From Septoria linicola (lineage: Eukaryota > Ascomycota > Dothideomycetes > Mycosphaerellales > Mycosphaerellaceae): a DNA stretch of 64,000 nt. The notes below the pieces were generated by a model. It made no database searches, had not been told where the DNA came from, and worked only from the letters and a program-made list of their open reading frames with translations. Made by a program: the position numbers and the translations under genes. Shown piece by piece: positions 54,931-64,000 of this stretch (position 1 is its first letter; each line of letters starts with the position of its first letter). The stretch is from NCBI GenBank assembly GCA_024114885.1, contig CP099421.1, positions 2,976,001-3,040,000 of the forward strand. Reading direction: 5' to 3'.

Positions 54931-57573
54931 TCATCAGCTTCCATCAGGGCTCTGAGACCATGATATGGTTAGTCCAATACCTCCGAGCCTAGAGTTTCAC
55001 GACCAAGCACACATACACGACCTGAAGAGAAAAAAGGAAAGCCAATGGTTGCAATTAGCACGCAGTTGCGAGAGAAGAAGTAAACTCAGCACAGCCCTCA
55101 CTTCGCACCGGCAAGCAAGCCAACGCGTGTGCGCTTCAACTCACGCTTCAGCGGCTCTCACGTGATAGCACAGTGGGCATTCTACGCTCTCAGGTCGGAG
55201 CATCGTCGGATCCCATGGTGGACGACGTCCTTCCTCCAGGCTCAGCGAGCTCAATGCGCATGCGCTGGCTACACTGACACTCACGCTTTAGATTCACGGT
55301 GTAGATGGCAATCGAGGTCAGCAAGTCGGCCATCAGTGGACGCGGCTCGCTTACGGCAGCAATGTCACTCTAAACCGCCCATCGTCTTATTGCAGAACAC
55401 TGGCTGTCGGCGAACGTGGTCGCTTTCATGTCCAACCACCTCCTTGGCCTGAACAACCATTCATTGGGCATCGAGCTCGCAAGACGGTGACCGAGAAGTG
55501 CGTCCACTAGGTTGTCTGATGCAAGGCCATGCTCGCTGCTGCATGAAGTCCCAAGAGCGGTCAACTCTAGTCCCATAATTGATCCTGGTGAGGTCAGATA
55601 TATTTTGCACTGCCCGTCGGCGCAACGTCGCGTCGCCACCGGAATGGTGCACGGTGTGGGTCTTCTTCGAACTCGGCTATAAACTCTAAGCCGTTCAAGC
55701 TGCAACACCAAGTCGACAACTGCCGATGTTCAAGCAGCGTCGCACGGATTGCGTGGAGGACTGCTTGCGAAGAGGAAGGCAGCACGGGCTATGTGCAGAT
55801 TCCGGAGACGCACTCCGGCGGTACCCCAATCCCAGCTATGGAGCTGACATCTTACGGTAGCCGCTAGGGCTACAGTATTACTTCCTCAATGAAGTAGACG
55901 AATGGAGCAAAACAACCATGCGGTATGCATGTAGGCAATCTATCGGAGAAAAGCTGCACCTACGCGAGCTGTTTTGTGGCGCATCACTTTCGCACCAGCC
56001 AGCTGTCATGCAGACTTTCAGGCTCCGCGCTGCGAGGCGCGGTGAGCACTGGATGGGATCAATATATGCATGACGAGATTTCTCACAAGCGCGCCAGAAT
56101 TTTCACAGTCGTCTCAGATGCGATTGTCTCTTTTCGTCGGCAGCTCTGCATTCCTGCTGCCGCCGCAGCCCAGCACACCGGAGACTTCACGCTAATGCCG
56201 CCTCCACAGCCTCTGAACATCGCTCTGCCGTGTCACATGAGAGCGATCCTCGACTTGTGAAGGCGCATATCACGAACTCTGCCGAAGATCTTCATGCAAA
56301 GCGAGTCAGTGACTGTCATAAGACAGTGTTATTATAAGCTTCAAACAACCAGAATTGCGCGGTGTACAGTATGGAGACGCCTGACGCGTCAACCTACATG
56401 ACTTCTTCCTCCTGCGACCGATCACGATCGTCACATGTTGACGGCTTCGAGCGCTTGACAATGGTCTTGTCGCCGCGCGGCTGCAGCCTATGCGCTCTGG
56501 ACGCGAGCCGTGTGAATATTATCACTATTTGAAACACATGCACGTCGGATCGGTCGTGGTTGTATGCGAGCGGGACCGTTAGACGGTGTACAGGAACGGG
56601 ACTAGTGTGCTTCTGCAGGTGTGGCTGAGAACCACATCTAGCTTGGTTGCACGTTGTGGATCTCATCTCTAAGTTAGGTGAAGTGTGTTTCTGGCAACGG
56701 AGACGGTGTAGTGGGAATGCCGTGTCAGGTGGGAAAAGTGAAGATGCAGTGTCGCTGACAGTCAAAAGACAGGTAGCTAGACCTACATCAACACCAGTAG
56801 TTAGTACGACTTCAACCAGCTGAGCAAGCCGTACGATCAAATGCATGCACACGCAGTGTCCTCCCAACTAACACTGCTTTCCCCACAAAGTCAGACTAGA
56901 TTATCTCTGATAGAAAATTGAATGAATGAAGTTCAATGCATGAGAAGTGCAGTCAACTGGCACGAGGACTCTGATAGCAGCCTGAAGGCTCAGTATATAC
57001 ATACCTATGACAGTCTGTCATTGTTGAGAGAGTCTCACGGAGTCTGCCGTCGAGCATGACCAGCGTCTTTAGTTAGAGTCTGACACCAGGTACATCTGAA
57101 CGCCTCTGACATCTTTGAAAACCCTCTCATTGGCCTTTCATGGGCGCCTGAGTCCGTGCAGCGAATGTAGGATAAAAGTCGAGATCGATGTTCAGAGAAT
57201 GAATGGGCATGTGGGGACGAATTATGTATGTATGTAAGGCAGAGGAGATTGTGGTAGCTGGAGATGCACACGCTCAGTGTGATGATGGAGGGTTCGATTT
57301 TTTTTAATCGGCTGCTTGAGGAGAATGTAGTGTTCATGTAGGTCATGCGATGGCAAAGAATGCCTGTGGCAGCGGATCTGCCTTGGGAGAGAGTACGATA
57401 ATGCTGCCATTTACCACGCGTCTCCCCAGCGCTACATGGCACTCTTCTCTTCACTTTTCCCTTCTCGGATTGGCTCAATCTACTCATCTCACCATTTACC
57501 ATGTACCATTGCATGAAATCCTCCCACTTGACCCTTACGCATGCATGCTTCCCAATCCATCCCTGCCTTTCCT
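54931..57573. other. Intergenic, no gene seen
   Basis: This 2.6-kb stretch has no frame with a recognisable domain on either strand. The last few hundred bases are the 3' flank of AHA1. Confidence 0.5.
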
Positions 57574-58677
57574 CTACAAAATCGTCCCAAAGCCAAACGT
57601 CGTCTTGATACTCCTGATGTAATACTCGTCCCAATTCCTCTTCGTTGGCTCCTCCTGGCCCACCGGTACACCCTCCCAGTCAACCCTCATAATCGTCACG
57701 CCATCGACATCGTTCTGCTCGAATTTGATCTTCAACGTACTGAAGTGTCCTGCAGGCCACTGCGCTAGCCGCCATTTCTGCTCGAGATATGTAGGTTCTT
57801 CGAGCTTGACGTAGCTTCCTGACACGTTTCCGCCGAAGATTTCGAATTTGGCGTTTGGTTTGGCGCCTTCGAAGAGTTTTGGTGGACCCCGCGTGAAAGC
57901 TGTGATGCGTTGCGGGTCGGTGAAGACGGCGTAGACTTCGGAGGCTGGGGCGCGGAATTCTTGTTGGTCGGAGAGGGAGGTTGTGTTAATGACGGAGCCG
58001 CCGGTGGTGGATGATGCGAAGGTGGTTGAGGTGGAGTTTTCGGAAGTCTTGTTCACGCCGGAGCTGCTGTAGGTCTTTGATGGAGCGAACTTGGCGGAGG
58101 GGTTCTCGCCGGGACCGTGTTGCACGTCTTTGCCGTGTTCTGCGATCAGAGCAGGGCCAAGTTTCTGGAAGTGCCGGCGGAGTTGAGGGGTGAGTTCCTT
58201 GCGGACCAGCTCCTTTGCGGGTTCCTTCTCCAGCGATGAGGAGTAGAGTTCGACTTCGAACTGTGCGTGTCTCGTCAGCCAGCCTCATCTTGGGTTCAAT
58301 GTGTCGAGACAAGTCCAACATACCACGTACTCGTCCTCGTCGGTGTCGTGAGCCAGCTCTGGTATCGTGATTGTTCCACTGACGTCCTTCTTGCCGGCAC
58401 GCTCCTCCTTTGTGCCATCGTCGTTCTCGTGCTCTTCCTTGACGGGGATGCTGCCATTCCACTCCAGCTGTAAGCGCACGTCGAAGATGGTGATGACCTT
58501 TCCTTTGCGCTGCGAGACGTCCACATCTCCGTCCATGCTCAGCACCTTGGCCACTTCCGCGGTGATGCCATTCTTCTCGGCCTTGATTCCCACCAAGTCC
58601 TTCTCGAGGTAGTCCTTGGTCCAGGCCGACACGTCCTTGTTGACCCAATGCCAGTTGTTGGGGTTGTGGAGCACCAT
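57574..58677 (-). CDS. AHA1: Aha1, activator of Hsp90 ATPase, two exons
   Basis: Exons 58677-58324 and 58260-57574 give 346 residues, close to the 350 of yeast Aha1. The 63-bp intron has a GTATGT donor and a CACAG acceptor, in phase 0. The N-terminal domain starts MVLHNPNNWHWVNKD, with the conserved NxWHWxxK start that binds the Hsp90 middle domain, and runs to ~155. A Ser/Thr-rich linker (TYSSSGVNKTSENSTST) follows. Residues ~205-345 are the AHSA1 C-terminal domain (FRAPASEVYAVFTDPQRI, FGGNVSGSYV, WPAGHFSTL, GVPVGQEE). The protein stimulates the ATPase of Hsp90 in the cytosol. A heat-shock-element-like GAAGCTTC lies ~75 bp upstream of the start, which would fit known stress induction of the family. 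Confidence 0.95.
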
Positions 58678-59083
58678 TGTGGGCGATGTGGATGCGGCAC
58701 AGGGATTGATCGATGCTACTCAACATGGACTGTTAGTGAGTGAACGAAATCAGAAGCTTCAATGTGTCATCATTCGCAGTGAATCTATGCAGCCAAATCG
58801 AGGGACATTGGTCCCGCTATGCGGATCTGCAGCAACAACGGGATAAGTCGCACTCGAGCTGGTGCCAGCAGCAGAACCCACAAACTGTGTCTGTGAGAGG
58901 AACCGCAACATCCACTCACCTCTTCACTTCTCAAGTTGTACAGAAGATGGCAAGAGTGAGAGCAGCTCGACCAAAAACAACATCACAAGCCCGACACTTT
59001 CTAGAAAGCTGAGGAAGCCGAGCAGCACGGATCTCGGAGAAACACTCGAGACACCGACGCCCAAAACCAGGATATGATCGACT
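58678..59083. other. Intergenic, AHA1 upstream region
   Basis: It holds the AHA1 promoter and leader. A short plus-strand frame at 58740-59012 shows no domain. Confidence 0.45.
58753..58760. promoter_or_regulatory. Possible heat-shock element dimer upstream of AHA1
   Basis: GAAGCTTC is a perfect head-to-head GAAnnTTC pair, 76 bp upstream of the AHA1 ATG. A third in-register unit is not seen, so it may be coincidental. Confidence 0.3.
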
Positions 59084-59619
59084 TCACTTTCTCACTGCCT
59101 TTCCACACAGCACATCCTGCCTTCCTCTACACATACATCTCATGCCCAACAGCCTTCTGCCGTGGCCGAGAGGACTGTAGGCGACGTATGCGATACCGAG
59201 CTCTTGGGCTGTGTCGATGAGCCCGTCTGTGTCGTGCAGCGTCTCAAAGGCTGAGTATTCTGCTTGTACGGCGTCGATTTTGGCGACGAATCAATCAATC
59301 AATCTCATGTCAGCGCAGCTCTTCCATCCCGCAATGACAAACATCCAAAACTACTCATGAACGATAAAGCTGGGCTCAACTCACTCTCATTCGCCCTCCT
59401 CCTCCTCAGCGTCTTCGCCGAAACACTCCGACAAACCAAACATACTTCCGTCTTCTTCTCAGCCTTTTCGAATCTCATCCAAGGCAGCAATCGACTCCTC
59501 CAGCGGCGTATATCCGGATCAATCCGATGCAAATAATACCCATTCGGCGCAAAACCCAACCTCTCAATCGTCCCCTCAACATAACTCTGAATATGCTCTG
59601 CCGAATTCGTAACTTTCAT
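59084..59619 (-). pseudogene. Aldo-keto reductase fragment with several frameshifts
   Basis: On the minus strand a fragment begins VTNSAEHIQSYVEGTIERLG and YYLHRIDP, the central part of an aldo-keto reductase with the catalytic-histidine YLHR context. The next family block, PLEESIAALDEIRKG, is present but in another frame and runs into a stop. A later block, IDAVQAEYSAFETLHDTDGL and AYVAYSPLGHG (about 59290-59170), is in yet another position. The usual N-terminus with the catalytic Asp/Tyr/Lys and the C-terminal NADPH-binding part are missing. At least two frameshifts and losses at both ends make this a decayed gene. It probably derived from the group of fungal AKRs related to pyridoxal and perakine reductases. 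Confidence 0.8.
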
Positions 59620-61039
59620 TCCTCTGGTCTGTGGCAGAGTCCGGATGGCAGGCTGGCAGTCGCCAGCAGTAAATGCGTAGTGCTGGTGGACGATTCCTGA
59701 ATACTTGTACCTTTTGCGTGTTGAGGGAATGACATGGCACAGGCAAGATGCTTCCCAGCAGACCAGCTAAGCCATGCCTAGCTACATTGCCTTGATGCAG
59801 TGGAAGCGAAGTGACATGTTGAGCTGCACGAGTCGGCTGGCCTGTTGCTACGACTACTGATGATCTAGCAAGCAATGCCGTGTGAGTAACAAGAACACAC
59901 TCAAGACAGGTTCCACCCCATACCTGTACATATCACGTTCCAGCACAGAATTCAATACATCCATCTTCAATACAGTCGGTCGGCGCAGCGACGCCTTCGA
60001 TATCGCGGAGTGCCTGGTACTCAAGACATGGTGCGACGCTGCGCAGGACGGATGCTGAGCGACAAGTTGGACTTACACTTGTGCGGGGAGCGTGCAGTAA
60101 TGCGGTAGATGTTTTCGTGCTGCAGCATGAGGGGAGAAGCTGCCAAGAGCTGAAAATCGCAGGATCGGTGAATCTGGTATCGACATCGACAGAACGACCA
60201 CTTGGAGCGCCGGCGGCCACCTTCAAGGGATATACGAGCTGAGTTTCGCGCTTCGTAGTTAATATTCTGGCCATATGAGGTGCCTCTGTGCCATAGACTT
60301 TGTGAAAAGTCGTCCGAAAGATGCGTTCGTTCTAATGTATTGTCCTGGAGCACGTTCCGTGGCACTCCTGCATTGATCAGATAAGCGCAGGTTCCATTGC
60401 TTGTGAACACTTCAGATCGGCAAGAATCAAGTTCAGCGGCTCCACCGCGGCACTGGCGCAGGTGTAAGAGGGGCTTGTGTTACGATTGAGGTCCCGATCG
60501 TGTGGCGCATTGTGCATACCCTTGGTCGTCTTGTTCCATTGTGACGAGACAATAGTCTGAGCATCCCTGATTCGAACAGAGATTCGCGGTGTCAACATCC
60601 GTAGCTACGTGTGTCATAAGTGTGCTATCTTTGTTGACGTAGCCTGCCCGTTTAGCACATCGTTGGCTAAGCAGCTCAATGGCTCTGCAGCTGACCTCCA
60701 CTTGCAGGTACAATAGGAACGCATCCTCTTTTCTTCACCCAGTTCTGTTATTACGCAAGCATGCATTCCCCGCCATGTGAAGCCATGCAACAACGCCGCA
60801 CGGTGTGCAGCCATGCCACCTCGCACGCAAGACCAGGATTACACGAGGCGACGACAGCCAGGTCATGATGTGAGACGCCACATTCGAGGCTGTTGTGAGC
60901 TGTCTGCTGTGTCAAGCCGGAAAACAGAGGCGTTGGTCCGAACATGTCGGAGGGTGAGGTTGATCTCATGACGCATTGATGGCACCAGCATAAGAAGCGT
61001 GAATCTTGAAGAAGCGCATGGCTAGCCTGTGGCGTCTCC
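59620..61039. other. Intergenic, no gene seen
   Basis: No defensible frame. The first part may include unrecognisable remains of the lost 5' end of the aldo-keto reductase. Confidence 0.45.
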
Positions 61040-62305
61040 TCAGTCTGCCCGCATTATCCTTTTTCGTATCAATGGACTGTCGTCGTTGATTCGCTCGAAG
61101 TTGTGTGCATCTAGACAAGCCTGTCGCGAAGCCAAGACAGCAGTCTCGGTTCTTGCCACGACTTCGTTCTCGTATCGGTCCACGGCATCTCGAAAGGCTT
61201 TGTCCACTTTCCCGACTTGGAGGTCCACTCGACCTGTGAATAAAGGTTTAAGGACATCGAGCAACACTGAAACGTCCATGATAGCATGATTCGCACCCTC
61301 GCCGCGATACACGACCATTGCATGCATGGCATCGCCCAATAGAACCACTCTGCCATCGAAGACCTCGTCTGTGTTCCTCTGTGGCACCCAGTCTGAAAGC
61401 TCAACAGCTTTGACTTGAGAGCCTGTCGGTATATTTTGGACCACGGATCTGAATGGCTCGGCCCACATAGAGGATACTGCTTGCATCCAGCTGAGCTGTG
61501 AGGCTGTAGTATTTGGGATACCGCTAGGATCGGCGAGCCCAAAGAAGCCTGCACGATATGGCCAAGAGACCATGACCTGGCAGTGGTACATGCTTTCGCC
61601 ATGCGCATCGTTCTCTGGACAACCAGGATCGCCAGGTGTTTCGAGGAAGGAAAACCACAAGTACGCATCCGTTCGAGGATCCGCGCCTTGCATGAAGTAG
61701 GGGTCGAGTCTGCGGAGTGCACGCACTTGGCTCTCCGGGTAGTCCACACCAGCGCCGAGAAACCGCATCGGCAGCTGAAAGTTCTCGTGTTTGTTGGGAT
61801 AAACGAGCCGTCGCACAAGTGAATGCGCCCCATCGCATGCAATCAGGAAGCTGCCGGTCGCTGATGTGCCATCGAAGAAGGATATCGTGACTCCGGAGCT
61901 TTTTTTGGTGACACCTCCAACATTCTTGTCCCACTCCACATTCAATCCAGTGAGCAGTAAATTTCTGAGCCTTTCACGGCTGACTCGTATTCTTTCACCA
62001 GCTGGCACTTTCCATTTGGCTTCACCAGTGCTGAGGTCATAGAAAGTGAAGTTGCCCTTCTGATCTGCCCGCACTGCGTCGGCGTTGACGTAAGTTTCTG
62101 GAAGTCTCAAGAGGATGTCTTCAGGTAGAAGTGACCTGAATGCTGGCAGCGCCCAGTTCAAAGTTAGGCCCCATCCTGCAGCTCTAGCAAAAGACGACTG
62201 GTCTCGTTCAAATATCCGACATGGGATGCCTTCTTTTCTCAGCGCCTGAGCTGCTGTAAGTCCGCTGATGCCAGCACCTATGATCAAAATAGGCTGGGCC
62301 ATCAT
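61040..62305 (-). CDS. FAD-dependent monooxygenase (PHBH-type)
   Basis: One exon encodes 421 residues. The three FAD marks of group-A flavin monooxygenases are present: the dinucleotide-binding start ILIIGAGISGLTAAQAL (residues 6-22), DGAHSLVRR in the middle, and GRVVLLGDAMHAM near 340. The GD motif is followed by YRGEGANHAIMDVSVLL, the usual second flavin contact. Either of the two adjacent ATGs (62305, 62302) can start the protein. There is no C-terminal membrane anchor or targeting signal. The family hydroxylates aromatic or polyketide substrates with NAD(P)H and oxygen, often in secondary metabolism. No biosynthetic partners are nearby, so the substrate is unknown. It is intact, in contrast to the deleted monooxygenase at 31181. 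Confidence 0.9.
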   Translation of the reverse strand: MMAQPILIIGAGISGLTAAQALRKEGIPCRIFERDQSSFARAAGWGLTLNWALPAFRSLLPEDILLRLPETYVNADAVRADQKGNFTFYDLSTGEAKWKVPAGERIRVSRERLRNLLLTGLNVEWDKNVGGVTKKSSGVTISFFDGTSATGSFLIACDGAHSLVRRLVYPNKHENFQLPMRFLGAGVDYPESQVRALRRLDPYFMQGADPRTDAYLWFSFLETPGDPGCPENDAHGESMYHCQVMVSWPYRAGFFGLADPSGIPNTTASQLSWMQAVSSMWAEPFRSVVQNIPTGSQVKAVELSDWVPQRNTDEVFDGRVVLLGDAMHAMVVYRGEGANHAIMDVSVLLDVLKPLFTGRVDLQVGKVDKAFRDAVDRYENEVVARTETAVLASRQACLDAHNFERINDDSPLIRKRIMRAD

Positions 62306-62669
62306 GCCGCGGAGATTGCGTGAACTCTGTTATGTTCTGCACGTTCGAGACCTAGTTTCGAATTGAAGGAGCGTGGAGGTGTTGTGTAACGTGGAGTGCA
62401 GTCAACATGCTACTGAGAGCAGCCTGTCCTTGCTGAACGTCAGCAGTCAGATCTGCGAGGGGAAGGTACATTCCAACCTGCATGATGACGCATCGCATTG
62501 CGGCCTCAATGTTTCATGACTGAGTATTTTCGAAAAGACATCACGAGCGTTCTGCCTTGACTGCAAGCCTCGGATTTGTGATTGGTCCTCTGCGCAGTTT
62601 ATGGCGGCAATCGTGCTTGCCAAGATGGAGGCACCTCCGAACACATCAGCAAGCGCCGATATGGCAATA
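62306..62669. other. Intergenic, no gene seen
   Basis: A 65-codon minus frame at 62447-62644 has no domain. It lies between the monooxygenase promoter and the 3' end of IMP1. Confidence 0.45.
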
Positions 62670-63412
62670 TCAATCGAAGTCGTCGTCTTCCACAGCTGGC
62701 TGCAGACCTTGATCCAACCAAGTGAAACCTGAAGGGTAATAGCGATGGAAGTTGTACTTGGCTAGGACCTTTCCTTTGATGAGTGCCATCGGCAGCGGTC
62801 CATACGTCCTAGAGTCACGAGAGTACAATAAATTGTCACCGGCGACCCAACAATGGCCTTCAGGCACCTATTTGTAATCAGTGTCTGTCTAGTGCTATAC
62901 CGTCGCCTCGTTTTGCCTACTTGGATCATGGTGTCGCTTTTGCCGGGCGTGTCCATAAGCACGAAGTCGCCAGGCAGTCCGACGACTCTCTTGACAGCCT
63001 GCTCACCAGCTACTATCGGGCTTTTGAAAGAGACGAGATCGCCAATTTGAACACCACGGCCTCGTCTGTAGTATTTGCTGATCCAGATCCATTCGCCGTA
63101 GCTTTCAATTGTCGGCACCATAGAGATCCCGTGGCAGATGTCGGTGGAGTAAAAGTAGTTCACAAATACATGAGTACCTAGCCAAAAGGCTCCAGCATAT
63201 ACTATCCATGTGAGAGGGTTCCCATATTTTCCTCGAATCGATGTCGGGTCCGAATCGCCCTTCGAGGCCTGATCAGATTGCTCGCCGTGCGGGATTGATT
63301 TGTTTGGAGTTGTCCTTTGGGGCCTTGTCGATGCTTTGTGCAGGGCTATGCGTACATGACTGCTCCTTTGCACCAGCGACTTCTGCCACGGCGAGCAGTA
63401 TCGCAACATCAT
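62670..63412 (-). CDS. IMP1: Mitochondrial inner membrane protease subunit 1 (S26 peptidase), two exons
   Basis: Exons 63412-62921 and 62867-62670 give 229 residues, joined across a 53-bp intron (GTAGGC ... AATAG) in phase 0 (MIQ|VPEGHCW). The start MMLRYCSPWQKSLVQRSSHVR is basic and suits mitochondrial import. A hydrophobic stretch (WIVYAGAFWLGTHVFVNYF) anchors the protein. The catalytic serine is in HGISMVPTI and the catalytic lysine in VKRVVGLPGD. The PEGHCWVAGDN and SRDSRTYGPLPMALIKGKV blocks complete the S26 fold. In yeast the Imp1-Imp2 complex removes sorting peptides from proteins delivered to the intermembrane space. The blocks match fungal Imp1 better than Imp2. It is divergent from EBP2, 200 bp away. 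Confidence 0.9.
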
Positions 63413-63612
63413 GACATCAAGATGGAGAAGTTGCGCAACCCACACAAGACGTTCATGTCTGGTCCGCGGGAGTCCGTTCCCCTCTCTATCTAGAGTTTCG
63501 CTCGGATCGCTAGCCGAAGCAAGCTAGCAAGGGTCTGCTCTGCATTTCCAAAAGTTCTTCCTTCGCGACAGAAGAAGTCCTTGATCTATATTTCGCAAGA
63601 CCACAATTCACC

Positions 63613-64000
63613 ATGGCGAAGGCAATGAAGCTCAAGGCCGCTTTGGACAGGCAAAAGGGTGTCAATCATAAGCTAGAGAAGCAGAAGAAGCAGCAGAAGG
63701 AAGCTGAGAAGCGCAAAAGACCAAAGCAGCCAAAGAACGACGAAGAAAGTGAAGGAGAAGATGGCGAGCAGGACGTCGATTTTGCCGCGCTTGAGAGTGT
63801 CCTTGCAGGCGCCGAGGTGATTGACGTGGATGACGAGCCAAGAGTCGACAAGCGACAAAAGCCTAAGGCTGGCAATCGCAAAGAGAGAAGAGCTGCCATG
63901 CTCGCTGCAAAGGCAGAAGCTGAGGCGAAGGAGATTGCTGAGGGAGCCACGAACGCACAGACCAAAGAAGACGCAGAAGGGTGGGAGACGGACGAGAGCG
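63613..64000 (+). CDS. EBP2: rRNA-processing protein Ebp2, 5' part cut by the window end
   Basis: The frame opens at the ATG at 63613 and runs off the end without a stop, 129 codons in. The start MAKAMKLKAALDRQKGVNHKL, continuing into EKQKKQQKEAEKRKRPKQ, is typical of fungal Ebp2. An acidic stretch (DEESEGEDGEQDVDF) and another basic coil (GNRKERRAAMLAAKAEAEAKE) follow. The conserved EBP2 domain would lie beyond the window, so the call rests on the N-terminus. Ebp2 is a nucleolar factor for 27S pre-rRNA processing and 60S assembly. It shares a 200-bp intergenic stretch with IMP1. Confidence 0.7.
   Translation, partial: MAKAMKLKAALDRQKGVNHKLEKQKKQQKEAEKRKRPKQPKNDEESEGEDGEQDVDFAALESVLAGAEVIDVDDEPRVDKRQKPKAGNRKERRAAMLAAKAEAEAKEIAEGATNAQTKEDAEGWETDES

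Overview
The window looks like nuclear DNA of a filamentous ascomycete, most likely a Dothideomycete. The basis is short introns (about 45-60 bp, GTANGT donors, CTAAT/CTGAC-type branch sites, YAG acceptors), small gene-dense blocks, and proteins typical of such fungi: a WSC sensor, a fungal-type (R)-transaminase, an Nup98-96 (NUP145) precursor, Aha1, Imp1 and an Ebp2 start. The species cannot be named from sequence alone. No rRNA, tRNA, CRISPR array or intact transposon was recognised.

Layout. 0.7-7.6 kb: a small unknown protein, a WSC cell-wall sensor and a class-IV (R)-type amine transaminase. 8.9-27.5 kb: an accessory block with no housekeeping gene. It is made almost entirely of fungal DUF6590 genes, a family of acidic coiled-coil genes, and one DUF7580-type gene with a HeLo/prion-inhibition-like N-terminus. 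Three minus-strand DUF6590 genes each stand head-to-head with a plus-strand partner. One plus-strand gene (16461-18269), reconstructed from three exons, fuses the coiled-coil module to a DUF6590 domain in one protein, which links the two families. This block is the best candidate for an undescribed system. 29-34 kb: a frameshifted secreted NTF2-like gene, an internally deleted FAD monooxygenase and an intact MFS anion/allantoate-type transporter. 35.7-42.2 kb: the large NUP145 gene. 42-49 kb: sparse, with two unknown genes and a minisatellite. 50-64 kb: a mostly housekeeping block with a mitochondrial DUF1992 protein, an unknown ORF, an AlaX-type alanyl-tRNA editing protein, AHA1, an aldo-keto reductase relic, an FAD monooxygenase, mitochondrial inner membrane protease IMP1 and the 5' end of EBP2.

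How the parts relate. The housekeeping genes serve nuclear pores, Hsp90 regulation, mitochondrial protein maturation, tRNA proofreading and ribosome biogenesis, and are not functionally linked. In the accessory block, repeated divergent pairing, paralogy between pairs, and the fusion protein suggest that DUF6590 and coiled-coil proteins act together. The DUF7580 neighbour makes a non-self recognition or incompatibility role a reasonable but unproven guess. All exon boundaries were deduced by hand from splice signals and reading-frame continuity.
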